Below, piece after piece: positions 49,037 through 57,527 of a DNA stretch of 64,000 nucleotides (positions are counted from its first letter, which is position 1; each line of letters opens with the position of its first letter). The translations under genes and the position numbers were made by a program. The DNA comes from Aeromonas diversa CDC 2478-85 (GTDB taxonomy: Bacteria > Pseudomonadota > Gammaproteobacteria > Enterobacterales > Aeromonadaceae), in NCBI RefSeq assembly GCF_000819805.1, contig NZ_CDCE01000029.1, forward strand, positions 312,833 to 376,832. Reading direction: 5' to 3'. Below the pieces are notes generated by a model. That model saw only the letters and a list, made by a program, of their open reading frames with translations. It searched no databases and had not been told where the DNA came from.

Positions 49037-49478
49037 ACGGGCCTCGCAGTGGCAGGCGCGCCTGCCCTCTCACGCCCTCGATCTGCTCTTGCTGCTGGCC
49101 CGTGTCACGGTTGCCATGGCGTTCTTGCGGGCCGGGCTCCTGAAGATAGAGAGCTGGGACAGCACCCTCTACCTGTTCGAGTTCGAATATCGGGTTCCCC
49201 TGCTGCCATGGCAGTGGGCCGCCTGGATTGGTACCGCTACCGAGTTACTGCTGCCTCCCTTATTGCTGTTGGGGCTGATGACCCGCCCGGTGGCGGCGCT
49301 GCTGTTTGGCTTCAATGCCATGGCGGTGCTCTCCTATCCCGTCTTGTGGGAGCAGGGGTTTTACGATCACCGGTTGTGGGGATGGCAGCTGCTGACCCTG
49401 GTGGTGCTGGGGGGGGGCCGCTGGTCGTGTGAGCGATGGCTGCGGCGCGGCAAGGGACGCGTGCCGCCGGGTCATTAA
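49020..49478 (+). CDS. bufD: DoxX-family membrane protein BufD
   Basis: 152 residues starting at ATG 49020, with AAGGAG 7-8 bases upstream; an earlier ATG at 49002 lies before that ribosome-binding site. Four membrane helices of DoxX type (LARVTVAMAFLRAGLLKI near the first). DoxX proteins close many bufferin operons; the role may be redox or metal-related but is unknown. The terminator follows 26 bases later, so this is the last gene of the operon. Confidence 0.83.
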   Translation: MISLFERASQWQARLPSHALDLLLLLARVTVAMAFLRAGLLKIESWDSTLYLFEFEYRVPLLPWQWAAWIGTATELLLPPLLLLGLMTRPVAALLFGFNAMAVLSYPVLWEQGFYDHRLWGWQLLTLVVLGGGRWSCERWLRRGKGRVPPGH

Positions 49479-49504
49479 TGGTTTATTCAGTTGCCTTACC
49501 CTAT

Positions 49505-49538
49505 AAGGGAGCCCGGGAGCTGGGCTCCCTTCATCTTT
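49505..49538 (+). terminator. Terminator of the bufABCD operon
   Basis: AAGGGAGCCC / GGGCTCCCTT stem, 7-base loop, then CATCTTTT. Confidence 0.82.
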
Positions 49539-49560
49539 TCCCCACTCGGAGTCGCAGTAG

Positions 49561-50223
49561 ATGCAGGAGATGCTGGTCGCCATCTGGCAGCAGGATTACG
49601 AACAACTGAGCCACCTTGGTGCCGTCGGCCTGCTGGTCACCTGCCTGGTGGCCATCCTCTTTCTGGAGTCGAGCTTCGTCTTTCTGCCCCTGCCGGGTGA
49701 CAGCCTGGTGCTGCTGGCCGGTGGGTTGGTGGGGCTGGGCGTGCTCGGCCCCGAGGTGACGCTGCTCTACCTGCCGCTGGCGGCGGGTCTGGGGAGCATG
49801 GTGGCCTATTGGCAGGGCCATGCCTTGGCCGGTACTCGCTTCATGCACCACATCGAGCGGCTGATCCCGGAAGGGAGTGTGGAGCGGGCCGGGCATTTGC
49901 TTCGCCGCTACGGCTTCCTGGCCATGTTTATCTCCCGCTTCATCCCGTTCGTGCGAGTGCTTACTCCCATGTTGATGGGGGTGTCTCGGCTGCACCTGCC
50001 GAGGGTTGCCCTGGTCAGCTTCGCCAGTGCATTTCTCTGGAGTCTTGCGCTCAGCCTCATCAGCAAGGGGATGATGCAGGTGCCGCTGCTGGCCGAGTAC
50101 CACCATCTCTTCGCCAAGTGCCTGCTGGTCACCTCCCTGCTGCTCTTCATGCTGGCCATCATCACCATCGGCTTGCGTCTCTATCGACGCCGTCAGGCAG
50201 CACGTCTCGGATCCGGCGAGTAG
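49561..50223 (+). CDS. DedA/SNARE-associated family membrane protein (copy 1)
   Basis: 220 residues with about five membrane segments and the DedA motifs: FLESSFVFLPLPGDSLVLLAGG (the E...PGD segment), the re-entrant region, and RRYGFLAMFISRFIPFVRVLTPMLMGVSRL with its conserved Arg residues. DedA proteins support lipid-carrier recycling (undecaprenyl phosphate or phosphatidylethanolamine translocation) and envelope stability. CGGAG lies upstream. It has a close paralogue directly downstream. Confidence 0.9.
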   Translation: MQEMLVAIWQQDYEQLSHLGAVGLLVTCLVAILFLESSFVFLPLPGDSLVLLAGGLVGLGVLGPEVTLLYLPLAAGLGSMVAYWQGHALAGTRFMHHIERLIPEGSVERAGHLLRRYGFLAMFISRFIPFVRVLTPMLMGVSRLHLPRVALVSFASAFLWSLALSLISKGMMQVPLLAEYHHLFAKCLLVTSLLLFMLAIITIGLRLYRRRQAARLGSGE

Positions 50224-50406
50224 AATCGGGTCGAAATTGGAGCATCCTCACGTCCTGCAGCAAATTTGGTCTCTTATGGGGCTGTTCATGGCAGGCTTGG
50301 CGCGGTAGGCTTCTGTGACCGTGTTTTGGAGTGGCCCCGGCCGCCCCCTCCTCTCGTCGACGCTGTGGTCGACGGGAGCCTGTATTACGAGGAGCGTGAG
50401 CACATC

Positions 50407-51048
50407 ATGCATGATTTGCTGCTGGCCATCTGGCATCAGGATTACAACCATCTGATCCATATGCAGGCCATGGGACCCCTTATCGCCTGCCTGATGGTGA
50501 TCCTCTTTCTCGAATCGAGCTTCGTCTTTCTCCCCTTGCCGGGAGACAGCCTGGTGTTGCTGGCGGGCGGGCTCACCGGCCTCGGCGTCATGGGGCCCGA
50601 AGTGGCACTGGTCTACATGCCCGTGGCTGCCGGGCTGGGCAGTCTCATCGCCTATTGGCAGGGGCATGCCCTGCACGGCACCTCCTTCATGGGGATGATA
50701 GAGAGAGCCATCCCCGACGAGAGCCTGCCCAAGGCCTCCCGCTTGCTGAAACGTTACGGTTTCCTCGCCATGTTCTCTTCCCGCTTCATCCCCTTCGTGC
50801 GGGTCTTGACCCCCATGCTGATGGGGATGTCGCGCCTGCACCTCTCCGGGGTCATGGTCTCGAGTTTTGCCAGCGCCTTTCTCTGGAGCATGTTGCTTGG
50901 CCTCTTCGGGCGCGCCGTCATGACGATCCCCTTCTTCGCCCAGCATCAGCAGCTCCTGACCAAGAGCCTGCTGATCTGCTCTATGACCCTCTTTGTCGCC
51001 GCCATGGTGACCATCGGTCTGCGCCTCTATCGTCGCCGTTACGGTTAG
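50407..51048 (+). CDS. DedA/SNARE-associated family membrane protein (copy 2)
   Basis: 213 residues, a clear tandem duplicate of the preceding gene. The FLESSFVFLPLPGDSLVLLAGG block is identical, and KRYGFLAMFSSRFIPFVRVLTPMLMG nearly so. The ATG at 50407 (MHDLLLAIW) aligns with the start of copy 1 (MQEMLVAIW); the upstream in-frame extension is discarded. The Shine-Dalgarno GAGGAG is rather far away (12 bases). The 183-base spacer between the copies shows no gene. Confidence 0.9.
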   Translation: MHDLLLAIWHQDYNHLIHMQAMGPLIACLMVILFLESSFVFLPLPGDSLVLLAGGLTGLGVMGPEVALVYMPVAAGLGSLIAYWQGHALHGTSFMGMIERAIPDESLPKASRLLKRYGFLAMFSSRFIPFVRVLTPMLMGMSRLHLSGVMVSSFASAFLWSMLLGLFGRAVMTIPFFAQHQQLLTKSLLICSMTLFVAAMVTIGLRLYRRRYG

Positions 51049-51155
51049 CCAGGTCATGGGCTCCCAACGCGGGGCCGCCCACTCCCGCGGTGCTTGCCCA
51101 GGGGGTGGGTAAGTGGCACCCTGTCGTACTCCAATGAGTACGGAAGGGAGGCCGA

Positions 51156-52088
51156 ATGCAGATTGCTATTCTCGATGACTACCAGCTCAGCAGTCAGACT
51201 ATGGGGTTGCCCGAGCCCCACCGGTTGACACGTTTTACCCGCCCGGCACCGGATCGGCAGACCCTGATCGATCGACTCTTGCCCTTTGATGCGTTGATCC
51301 TGATCCGCGAACGCACCCGGCTCGACGCCGAGCTGCTCGCCGCCTTGCCCAATCTGAAGGTGATAAGCCAGACCGGACGCGTCAGCGGCCACATCGATCT
51401 GGCCGCCTGTGAACGGTTGGGGATTACTGTGTTGGAAGGGGGCGGCTCCCCGGTGGCGCCGGCCGAGCTCACCTGGGCGTTGATCCTGGCGGCCAGCAAG
51501 CGCCTGCAGCCCTATCACGCCTCGTTGGATCGGGGCGAGTGGCAGTGGGGAGCGGGGGCGTCGCTCGGGCGCACCCTCGCTGGCCTTACCCTCGGGATCT
51601 GGGGGTTTGGCAAGATTGGCCAGCGGGTGGCCCGGTTTGGCGAGGCCTTGGGCATGAAGGTGCTGGTGTGGGGCTCGGATTCTTCGCGTCAGGCGGCCAT
51701 CGCGGCCGGTTATTCGGCTGCGCCGGACAAGGGCAGCCTGTTTGCTCGGAGCGATGTACTGAGCCTGCACCTGCGGCTGGTTGAGGCGACCCGGGGTTGT
51801 GTGACGTTCGACGAACTCGCACAGATGAAACCAGACGGCCTACTGGTCAACACCAGCCGGGCCGAGCTGATTGCACCGGGGGCGCTGGAGGCGGCACTGC
51901 GGGCGGGATGCCCCGGTGCGGCGGCCCTCGATGTCTATGAGCAGGAGCCCCTGCTCGACTCCCCCCTGTTCGCCCTGCCCAACGTGCTCTGCTCCCCGCA
52001 CCTCGGTTATGTCACCGAGCAGGGGATGGCCCTCTACCTGCAAGAGGCGCTGGCTAATCTGGCCGCCTGGCTGGAGGCCAATCCATGA
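51156..52088 (+). CDS. D-2-hydroxyacid dehydrogenase family protein
   Basis: 310 residues. The NAD-binding motif GIWGFGKIGQRVARFG and catalytic residues Arg (NTSRAEL), Glu (DVYEQEP) and His (SPHLGYV) are in place, so it should be an active oxidoreductase of the SerA/LdhA family. The substrate cannot be told. The start has GGAAGGGAGGCCGA. Its stop overlaps the methyltransferase start by four bases (ATGA), implying a common pathway or merely co-expression. Confidence 0.88.
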   Translation: MQIAILDDYQLSSQTMGLPEPHRLTRFTRPAPDRQTLIDRLLPFDALILIRERTRLDAELLAALPNLKVISQTGRVSGHIDLAACERLGITVLEGGGSPVAPAELTWALILAASKRLQPYHASLDRGEWQWGAGASLGRTLAGLTLGIWGFGKIGQRVARFGEALGMKVLVWGSDSSRQAAIAAGYSAAPDKGSLFARSDVLSLHLRLVEATRGCVTFDELAQMKPDGLLVNTSRAELIAPGALEAALRAGCPGAAALDVYEQEPLLDSPLFALPNVLCSPHLGYVTEQGMALYLQEALANLAAWLEANP

Positions 52089-52663
52089 ATCTTGAAGCCC
52101 TCAAGCGAGAGCTGGAGCTCTTTGGTGAACGCCACGACGCCGAGACGGCCCATCATGGCCAGCGCATGCTCAACATCACCCGGGACACGGGGGAATTTCT
52201 GGGGGTACTGGTACGCGCTACCGGGGCCAAGAGGGTGCTCGAGGTGGGTACCTCGAACGGCTATTCGACCCTCTGGCTGGCCGAGGCGGTGCGTGATCTG
52301 GGCGGCAAGGTGATGACCCTGGAGAGACAGGAGAGCAAGCGCATGCTGGCGCTCGCCAACGTCGAGCGGGCCGGGCTCTTGCCCTGGATTGAGCTGGTGG
52401 GGGGCGATGCAGAGGCAACGCTGGATAAGCTGTCCCCGGGGAGCATAGATCTGCTGTTTCTCGACGCCGACCGCAGCCGCTATCAGGGCTGGTGGCCGCA
52501 GCTGCAGCGCCTGCTTGCCCCGCGGGGTCTGCTGGTGGTCGATAACGCGCTCTCCCACGCCCATGAGCTGGCCGACTGGCGGGGCGAGGTCGAGGCCGAT
52601 CCCCGTTTTGTCACCAGCCTGGTGCCGGTGGGAAAGGGGGAGTGGCTGGTGACGCGCCGTTAG
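52085..52663 (+). CDS. SAM-dependent O-methyltransferase family protein
   Basis: 192 residues. Class I Rossmann methyltransferase: motif I VLEVGTSNGYSTLWLA, an acidic motif II (MTLERQ), and LLFLDADRSRY with the metal/substrate Asp of the catechol-O-methyltransferase-like group (Methyltransf_3/24). It is translationally coupled to the dehydrogenase gene. The substrate is unknown. It ends convergent with phoQ, overlapping its stop by 4 bases. Confidence 0.85.
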   Translation: MNLEALKRELELFGERHDAETAHHGQRMLNITRDTGEFLGVLVRATGAKRVLEVGTSNGYSTLWLAEAVRDLGGKVMTLERQESKRMLALANVERAGLLPWIELVGGDAEATLDKLSPGSIDLLFLDADRSRYQGWWPQLQRLLAPRGLLVVDNALSHAHELADWRGEVEADPRFVTSLVPVGKGEWLVTRR

Positions 52664-54018
52664 GGGAGCGTGAGGGTAAAGCGGGCTCCACCGAGAGGGG
52701 ATTCATCCACCCTGATGGTGCCACCGTAGGAGTCGACTATCTCGGCCGCGACGGCGAGGCCTATCCCTTGTCCCCCCGAGCTGTCGGCGCGTACCCCGCG
52801 CTGGAAGATCTGCTCGCACTTGCCCGGCTCGATGCCGGGTCCGTCGTCTTCGATGAGGATCAGCAGCCGCTTCTCCTTGTAGCGCAGGGTCACCTGCACC
52901 TGGGAGATGGCGAACTTGCAGGCGTTGTCGAGCAGGTTCCCCATCAGCTCCATCAGATCGCCCTGATCGCCGGCGAAGAGGGCATCGTCGTCGAAGTAAA
53001 AACGGGTCTGCAGCTTCTTGTGGCGATAGACCTTGGCCAGACTGGCGAGCAGCTTCTCGATGAGGGGAACAGGCTCGGTACCGCGTCTGGATAGCCCCTG
53101 GCGCCCGGTCACGGCACGCCGCAGCTGATACTGGATGATCTGATCCATGGTGAGGATCTGGTCATTGAGGCTGTCATTGGCCTCGCGCCCAATCCCCGCA
53201 TCCTGCGCCGTGATCTGGATGAGGGCGAGCCGGGTCTTGAGGCTGTGGGCGAGATCGTTCAGGGCGTGCTGATAGCGCAGGGTCTGCTGACGCTCGTTCT
53301 CTAACAGCTGGTTGACCGATTCGGTCAGCGGCAGCAGCTCGCGCTCGTATCCGCTCGAGAGAGCCTCGCGCTTGCTCTCGCGGATCTCGTCTATCTCCTG
53401 GCGCAGGGTGGAGAGGGAGCCGAGGGTCCAGCGGGTGGTGAGTAGCAGCAGGCCAAACAGTAGCAGATAACCGGCCACCGCCTGGCGGATCCGTTTGCCG
53501 AGATAGGCGTGGGTCTCCTCCAGGTAGCGCTTGGCCGTGTCGATCATCACCACATAGTAGGTGACGGGCTGTCCCTGCTCGCTGCGCGAGAAGCGCATGC
53601 TGTAGATGAAGTAGTTCCCCTTGCTGAGCTCCAGATAGCGAAACAGGTAGTCCTTGTCCTCATTGCCGAGATAACGGGCGAGATCGCCGCAGATCTTCTC
53701 CTTGTGGGCCAGCACCTCGGGCATGAACATGTTGGCCCAGCTCATCTGGCCATCGGCGCGGCAGATCAGGGTATCCAGGGTGGGGTCGATGGCCTCCCGG
53801 TTGAGGACCAGGGCGTTCGGATCCTGGCTCTGATGCTTGAGCCCGCTCGCCGAGAGCAGGCGCGAGAGGTTCTGGTTCATCCGGGTGCTGTACTCCTGGG
53901 TCAGCTCCTCCGAATGGGTGCGATAGAGGGCGTAGACGGCCACGGCGGTGATGAGGCCGATCACCACCATGGAGCTTAACAGCAGCTTGAGGTGCAGGGA
54001 GCGGCGGATCAGCTGCAT
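52660..54018 (-). CDS. phoQ: Sensor histidine kinase PhoQ
   Basis: 452 residues. Two membrane helices (about 10-31 and 180-198) enclose a periplasmic PhoQ-type sensor. HAMP follows, then H-box DLAHSLKTRLALIQ (PhoQ-like HSLKT), N-box LMGNLLDNACKFA and G-boxes (DDGPGIE, GQGIGLAVA). Family members respond to low Mg2+, acid pH and cationic peptides. The gene overlaps phoP by 10 bases. Naming is by family features and gene pairing; the periplasmic part is not strongly acidic throughout, so the ligand range may differ. Confidence 0.85.
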   Translation of the reverse strand: MQLIRRSLHLKLLLSSMVVIGLITAVAVYALYRTHSEELTQEYSTRMNQNLSRLLSASGLKHQSQDPNALVLNREAIDPTLDTLICRADGQMSWANMFMPEVLAHKEKICGDLARYLGNEDKDYLFRYLELSKGNYFIYSMRFSRSEQGQPVTYYVVMIDTAKRYLEETHAYLGKRIRQAVAGYLLLFGLLLLTTRWTLGSLSTLRQEIDEIRESKREALSSGYERELLPLTESVNQLLENERQQTLRYQHALNDLAHSLKTRLALIQITAQDAGIGREANDSLNDQILTMDQIIQYQLRRAVTGRQGLSRRGTEPVPLIEKLLASLAKVYRHKKLQTRFYFDDDALFAGDQGDLMELMGNLLDNACKFAISQVQVTLRYKEKRLLILIEDDGPGIEPGKCEQIFQRGVRADSSGGQGIGLAVAAEIVDSYGGTIRVDESPLGGARFTLTLP

Positions 54019-54683
54019 GAGAGGTTGAAGATATAGCCCTGACGACGAATGGTCGAGATCGGCTGGATCTTTCCCGCGGGATCGAGTTTCTTGCGAAGAC
54101 GGCTCACCATCACCTCGATGGTGTTGGGGTCCCCCTCACCATCGCCGTAGAGCTGGTCGAGCAGCTGCTGCTTGGAGACCACCTGGCGGGCGTTGCGCAT
54201 CAGGTACTCGAGGATCAGATACTCGAAGCTGGTCAGGGTCACTACCTCCCCGGCCACCTTCAGCTCCTTGCGCGACAGATCCAGCTCGTAGTCACCGGCG
54301 CACACCCGCGGCGAGATAAAGCCGGCGCTGCGGCGCACCAGGGCATTGAGACGCGCCAGCAGCTCATCTTTTTGAAACGGCTTCACCAGATAGTCGTCGG
54401 CACCGGCCTCGAGCCCCTCAACCTTGTCCTGCCAGTTACCCCGGGCGGTGAGGATGATGATGGGGAAGGGGATCTGTCGCTCGCGCAGGCGGCGGATCAG
54501 GGTCAGCCCATCCATGCCGGGCAGCCCCAGATCGACGATGCCCACATCGATGGGGTAGTTATCGGCATAGTGGAGCGCCAGTTCACCGTCGTGGGCGTTG
54601 TAGATCTGATTGCCCGCCTCGCCCAGCACAGTGGTGAGGTGGTGATTGAGCAGCTTGTCGTCTTCAACGAGAAGGATCTTCAT
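54009..54683 (-). CDS. phoP: Response regulator PhoP (OmpR family)
   Basis: 224 residues. Receiver domain with acidic pocket (VEDD), phospho-Asp in DVGIVDLGLPG and Lys in DDYLVKPF. The C-terminal winged helix has SRKELKV, LTSFEYLILEYL and SRLRKKLDP. A near-consensus PhoP box lies 72 bases upstream, suggesting autoregulation. The ribosome-binding site is weak. It is followed by phoQ in one operon. Confidence 0.9.
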   Translation of the reverse strand: MKILLVEDDKLLNHHLTTVLGEAGNQIYNAHDGELALHYADNYPIDVGIVDLGLPGMDGLTLIRRLRERQIPFPIIILTARGNWQDKVEGLEAGADDYLVKPFQKDELLARLNALVRRSAGFISPRVCAGDYELDLSRKELKVAGEVVTLTSFEYLILEYLMRNARQVVSKQQLLDQLYGDGEGDPNTIEVMVSRLRKKLDPAGKIQPISTIRRQGYIFNLSCS

Positions 54684-54754
54684 CTTGATATCCAGCGAGT
54701 CGGTACGGGGTCTAACTTATGCAGACGGAGAGGAAGGGTCAATGCGGAGGGTAT

Positions 54755-54771
54755 CAAACAAAGCCTGAACC
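54755..54771 (-). promoter_or_regulatory. Candidate PhoP box upstream of phoPQ
   Basis: On the minus strand the sequence is GGTTCA-N5-TGTTTG, 10 of 12 matches to the PhoP consensus (T/G)GTTTA-N5-(T/G)GTTTA with exact 5-base spacing. It reads toward phoP. A TTGACC -35-like element follows downstream (minus strand 54742-54737). Confidence 0.5.
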
Positions 54772-54785
54772 GTGACTGGACGCAA

Positions 54786-54812
54786 ACAAAAAGCCCTGCA
54801 TTTGCAGGGCTT
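54786..54812 (-). terminator. Rho-independent terminator of fldA
   Basis: AAGCCCTGCA / TGCAGGGCTT stem; on the minus strand it ends in TTTTTG. Directly follows fldA. Confidence 0.9.
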
Positions 54813-54817
54813 GTGGC

Positions 54818-55342
54818 TCACTCCAGTTCGGAGAGGCACATCTCTTCGTGCAGCTGTTTGCACCACTTCTGCACGCGCTCGGCAGTCAGTTCGGGTTGGC
54901 GATCTTCATCGATGCCCAGACCCACGAAGTGCTTGTCGTCGACCAGCGCCTTGGAGGCTTCAAACTCGTAGCCGGCGGTCGGCCAGTGACCGATGATGAC
55001 GGCACCGCGCGCCTCAACCACGTCACGCAGGGTCCCCATGGCATCGAGGAAGTACTCGGCGTAGTCTTCCTGATCGCCGCAACCGAAGATGGCAACCAGC
55101 TTGTTGTTGAAGTCGATCTCTTCGAGCTCCGGGAAGAAGTCATCCCAGTCGGCCTGGGATTCGCCGTAGTACCAGGTCGGGATGCCAAAGATCAGCAGAT
55201 CGAAGTTCTCGATATCTGCCTTGCTGCTCTTGGCGATGTCGTGGACCTCGATCAACTGCTTGCCCAGCTCTTTCTGGATCATCTTGGCGACAGCTTCGGT
55301 ATTACCGGTATCGCTGCCAAAAAACAGACCTACACTTGCCAT
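54818..55342 (-). CDS. fldA: Flavodoxin FldA
   Basis: 174 residues (E. coli 176). FMN phosphate loop FGSDTGNTEAVA at the N-terminus, isoalloxazine-stacking loops IPTWYYGESQADWDDF and FGCGDQEDYAEYF with conserved Trp and Tyr. It is a cytoplasmic low-potential electron carrier. Head of the conserved fldA-ybfE-DUF2788-ybfF neighbourhood. Its terminator is immediately downstream, so phoP has a separate promoter. Confidence 0.97.
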   Translation of the reverse strand: MASVGLFFGSDTGNTEAVAKMIQKELGKQLIEVHDIAKSSKADIENFDLLIFGIPTWYYGESQADWDDFFPELEEIDFNNKLVAIFGCGDQEDYAEYFLDAMGTLRDVVEARGAVIIGHWPTAGYEFEASKALVDDKHFVGLGIDEDRQPELTAERVQKWCKQLHEEMCLSELE

Positions 55343-55382
55343 GTGTCTCGTTACCCGTTTGTGGTGTTAATTCTGGAATTCA

Positions 55383-55676
55383 TCAGAAGGTTGCCTCGGG
55401 GAGGAGGGCATCCATCTGCTGCTTCAGGATAGATTGGATCAGCTCGGCACGGCTGACATTCTGGCGCTCGGCCAGCTGGTTCAGGCGTTCCAGCAGGTCG
55501 GCCTCCACCTTCAACTCGACTCGCTTTAGCCCATTCTCGCGATCGCGCTTCAGCTGGTTGCGCTTGTTGATCTTGAGCTGTGCCTCGCGGGGGAGTGGGT
55601 TGGTTTTCGGCCGGCCCGGGCGTTTTTCGTTGGCGAACAGATCCAGAGTAGTGCGATCAGCTTGCTGCTTGGCCAT
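55383..55676 (-). CDS. ybfE: LexA-regulated protein YbfE family
   Basis: 97 residues, the same length as E. coli YbfE. A basic N-terminal linker (KRPGRPKTNPLPREAQ) is followed by a ribbon-helix-helix-like segment (RVELKVEADLLERLNQLAERQNVSRAELIQ). Probably a DNA-binding protein of unknown targets. In E. coli it belongs to the SOS regulon; no LexA box (CTGT-N8-ACAG) was visible immediately upstream here. Position between fldA and ybfF is conserved. Confidence 0.88.
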   Translation of the reverse strand: MAKQQADRTTLDLFANEKRPGRPKTNPLPREAQLKINKRNQLKRDRENGLKRVELKVEADLLERLNQLAERQNVSRAELIQSILKQQMDALLPEATF

Positions 55677-55688
55677 ACAACTTCTTTT

Positions 55689-55910
55689 TTAGCCGATCCC
55701 TGCGCCTTCCCAGCTCAGTTCGATCAGCCCCTTGGCGACAAAACCCGCGCACCCCAGGAACAGTACCAACCAGACGATAAAGCGGCCAAACTTGGGCACA
55801 TTGCCCCGTTTCAGCACGTCATGGATGGCGAGACCGATCAACAGAAACACGGCCAGAAAGAAGATCTTCAGACCGAGACTTTCAATTAAATCAATATGTT
55901 CACTCAACAT
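55689..55910 (-). CDS. DUF2788 small membrane protein
   Basis: 73 residues with two membrane helices (about 13-30 and 42-62) separated by a basic loop (DVLKRGNVPKFGRF). This matches the DUF2788 family found beside ybfE/ybfF in Vibrio, Shewanella and Aeromonas. Function unknown. It lies 12 bases upstream of ybfE on the same strand and is probably co-transcribed. Confidence 0.82.
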   Translation of the reverse strand: MLSEHIDLIESLGLKIFFLAVFLLIGLAIHDVLKRGNVPKFGRFIVWLVLFLGCAGFVAKGLIELSWEGAGIG

Positions 55911-55965
55911 GGGATGCGCACACTCCTTATGACCGGCGCACTATAGCACAAAGGCGCTCGAACTG

Positions 55966-56736
55966 TTAACCGCCTGTCGACAGGAAATCCACAACCAAAC
56001 GGTTGAACAGGGAGGGTTTTTCCGCGTGCAGCCAGTGACCGGCCGGGCTCACCACCCTGGCCCGGGCCGCCGGGAACTGGGCCTGCACCGCCGTCTGATG
56101 GGCGCTCTGAATGTAGTCCGATTCGGAACCCTTGATGAAGAGGGTCGGCCCCTCGAAGCGAGAGTGGGGATCCGGCCAGCCCATGATGTCACCGTAGGCG
56201 GCGATGATGGCGTTCACGTTGAAGCGCCAATCCCAGCCATGCTCTCCCTTGGCAAACGACTTGAGCAAAAACTGGCGTACCCCGGCCTCCTCTACGTGGG
56301 CGGCGAGGATGGCGTCGGCTTCCCCGCGACCGGCGGGGGCGGCGGCGATCACCGCCTGCAGACCGGCGAAGACATTCTGATGGCGGGCGTGGGGATAGGC
56401 GACCGGCGCCATGTCCACCACCACCAGGCGATGGATGCGCTCGGGCGCCTGCTTGGCCACCTGCATGGCGATCTTGCCCCCCATGGAGTGACCGATGAGG
56501 GTAGCCCGGGGCAGGCCGAGTGCATCCATCAGGGCGAGGATGTCGTCGGCCATCTCGGGGTAGGTCATGCTCTCTCGATGAAACGAGGCGCCGTGGTTAC
56601 GCACGTCGACGCTGATGACGTCGAATCCCTCGCTCAAGGGGCGGGCCAGCAGGCCGAGGTTGTCGAGGCTGCCGAACAGGCCGTGGATCAGGATGACCGG
56701 CTCACCGGCGCCCAGGCGTTTAAAATTAAGTAGCAA
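55966..56736 (-). CDS. ybfF: Esterase YbfF
   Basis: 256 residues of alpha/beta-hydrolase fold. It has the oxyanion HG motif (ILIHGLFGS), nucleophile elbow GHSMGGK, catalytic His in SPAGHWLHAEKP and an acid in the KGSESDYI region. E. coli YbfF is an acyl-CoA/malonyl-CoA thioesterase-like esterase and is likewise divergent from seqA. Ribosome-binding site: AGGAAGG upstream. Cytoplasmic, no signal. Confidence 0.93.
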   Translation of the reverse strand: MLLNFKRLGAGEPVILIHGLFGSLDNLGLLARPLSEGFDVISVDVRNHGASFHRESMTYPEMADDILALMDALGLPRATLIGHSMGGKIAMQVAKQAPERIHRLVVVDMAPVAYPHARHQNVFAGLQAVIAAAPAGRGEADAILAAHVEEAGVRQFLLKSFAKGEHGWDWRFNVNAIIAAYGDIMGWPDPHSRFEGPTLFIKGSESDYIQSAHQTAVQAQFPAARARVVSPAGHWLHAEKPSLFNRLVVDFLSTGG

Positions 56737-56928
56737 AATTACCTTCCTGCAGCAGGTTCATTGATTCGTACAGTGATGTAATACGCTGAAAGAAAACAGT
56801 TTCGATCAACTTTTAGGTAAATTGGTGTGGTAATGTTCCAACAAAATACCCCAGAGGGTGCACAGGATCACATACCGGCAGCGCCATTATGCCTTATTCT
56901 TGCCCCATTGCCGCGCACTCCCCTTCCC

Positions 56929-56957
56929 TTGGGCTGGCGGGGCTGCCTATGTATAAT
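56929..56957 (+). promoter_or_regulatory. seqA promoter
   Basis: -35 TTGGGC (56929-56934), 17-bp spacer, perfect -10 TATAAT (56952-56957); seqA starts 39 bases downstream. Confidence 0.65.
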
Positions 56958-56995
56958 CGCCGCATCCGTTTTCCGATGAGCCCAGTGCCAACCCT

Positions 56996-57502
56996 ATGAA
57001 AACCATCGAGCTTGATGACGATCTCTACCTCTACATCGCCAGCCAGACCCGCCATATCGGTGAGAGTGCCTCCGATATCCTGCGCCGCCTGCTTGCCCAG
57101 CCGGTTGCCAGTGGCGAGAGTAGCGTCGCGGTGACCAGAAAACCGGCCCAGGCCAGCGCCTCGGCCAGCGGTCTGCTCGCCCTGCTCGAGAGCGGCGAAC
57201 TGGCCCAGGAGGAGCGATCCATCCAGCGTTTCATGTTGGTACTGGCCAGCCTGTACGGGGAGAACCCGGACGCCTTTACCCAGGCCGCTGAGATCAAGGG
57301 GCGCAAGCGCATGTACTTCTCCCGCGATCCCGAGGCCCTGCGCGCGAGCGGCAGCACCACCAAGCCCAAGCCGGTACCCGGTACCCCCTTCTGGGTGATT
57401 ACCAATACCAATACCAGTCGCAAGCAGAACATCATTGCCCAGCTGATGAGCAGCATGGGGTATGACGAGGCGCTGACGACCCGGGTATGTGCCGCCATCT
57501 GA
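56996..57502 (+). CDS. seqA: Replication-initiation negative regulator SeqA
   Basis: 168 residues (E. coli 181). The N-terminal oligomerisation segment ([31 protein letters not shown]) and the C-terminal DNA-binding domain ([33 protein letters not shown]) are conserved; the linker between is shorter and Ala/Ser-rich. It binds hemimethylated GATC to block re-initiation at oriC. The start has only a poor ribosome-binding site but is fixed by the conserved N-terminus. It is followed 25 bases later by pgm, as in E. coli. Confidence 0.96.
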   Translation: MKTIELDDDLYLYIASQTRHIGESASDILRRLLAQPVASGESSVAVTRKPAQASASASGLLALLESGELAQEERSIQRFMLVLASLYGENPDAFTQAAEIKGRKRMYFSRDPEALRASGSTTKPKPVPGTPFWVITNTNTSRKQNIIAQLMSSMGYDEALTTRVCAAI

Positions 57503-57527
57503 TTCATCGTTAGCAAGGAAAGACGAC

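Noticed and set aside
55677-55688. LexA box for the ybfE homologue
   Set aside because: No CTGT-N8-ACAG pattern seen near the start; SOS control is not supported by this sequence.
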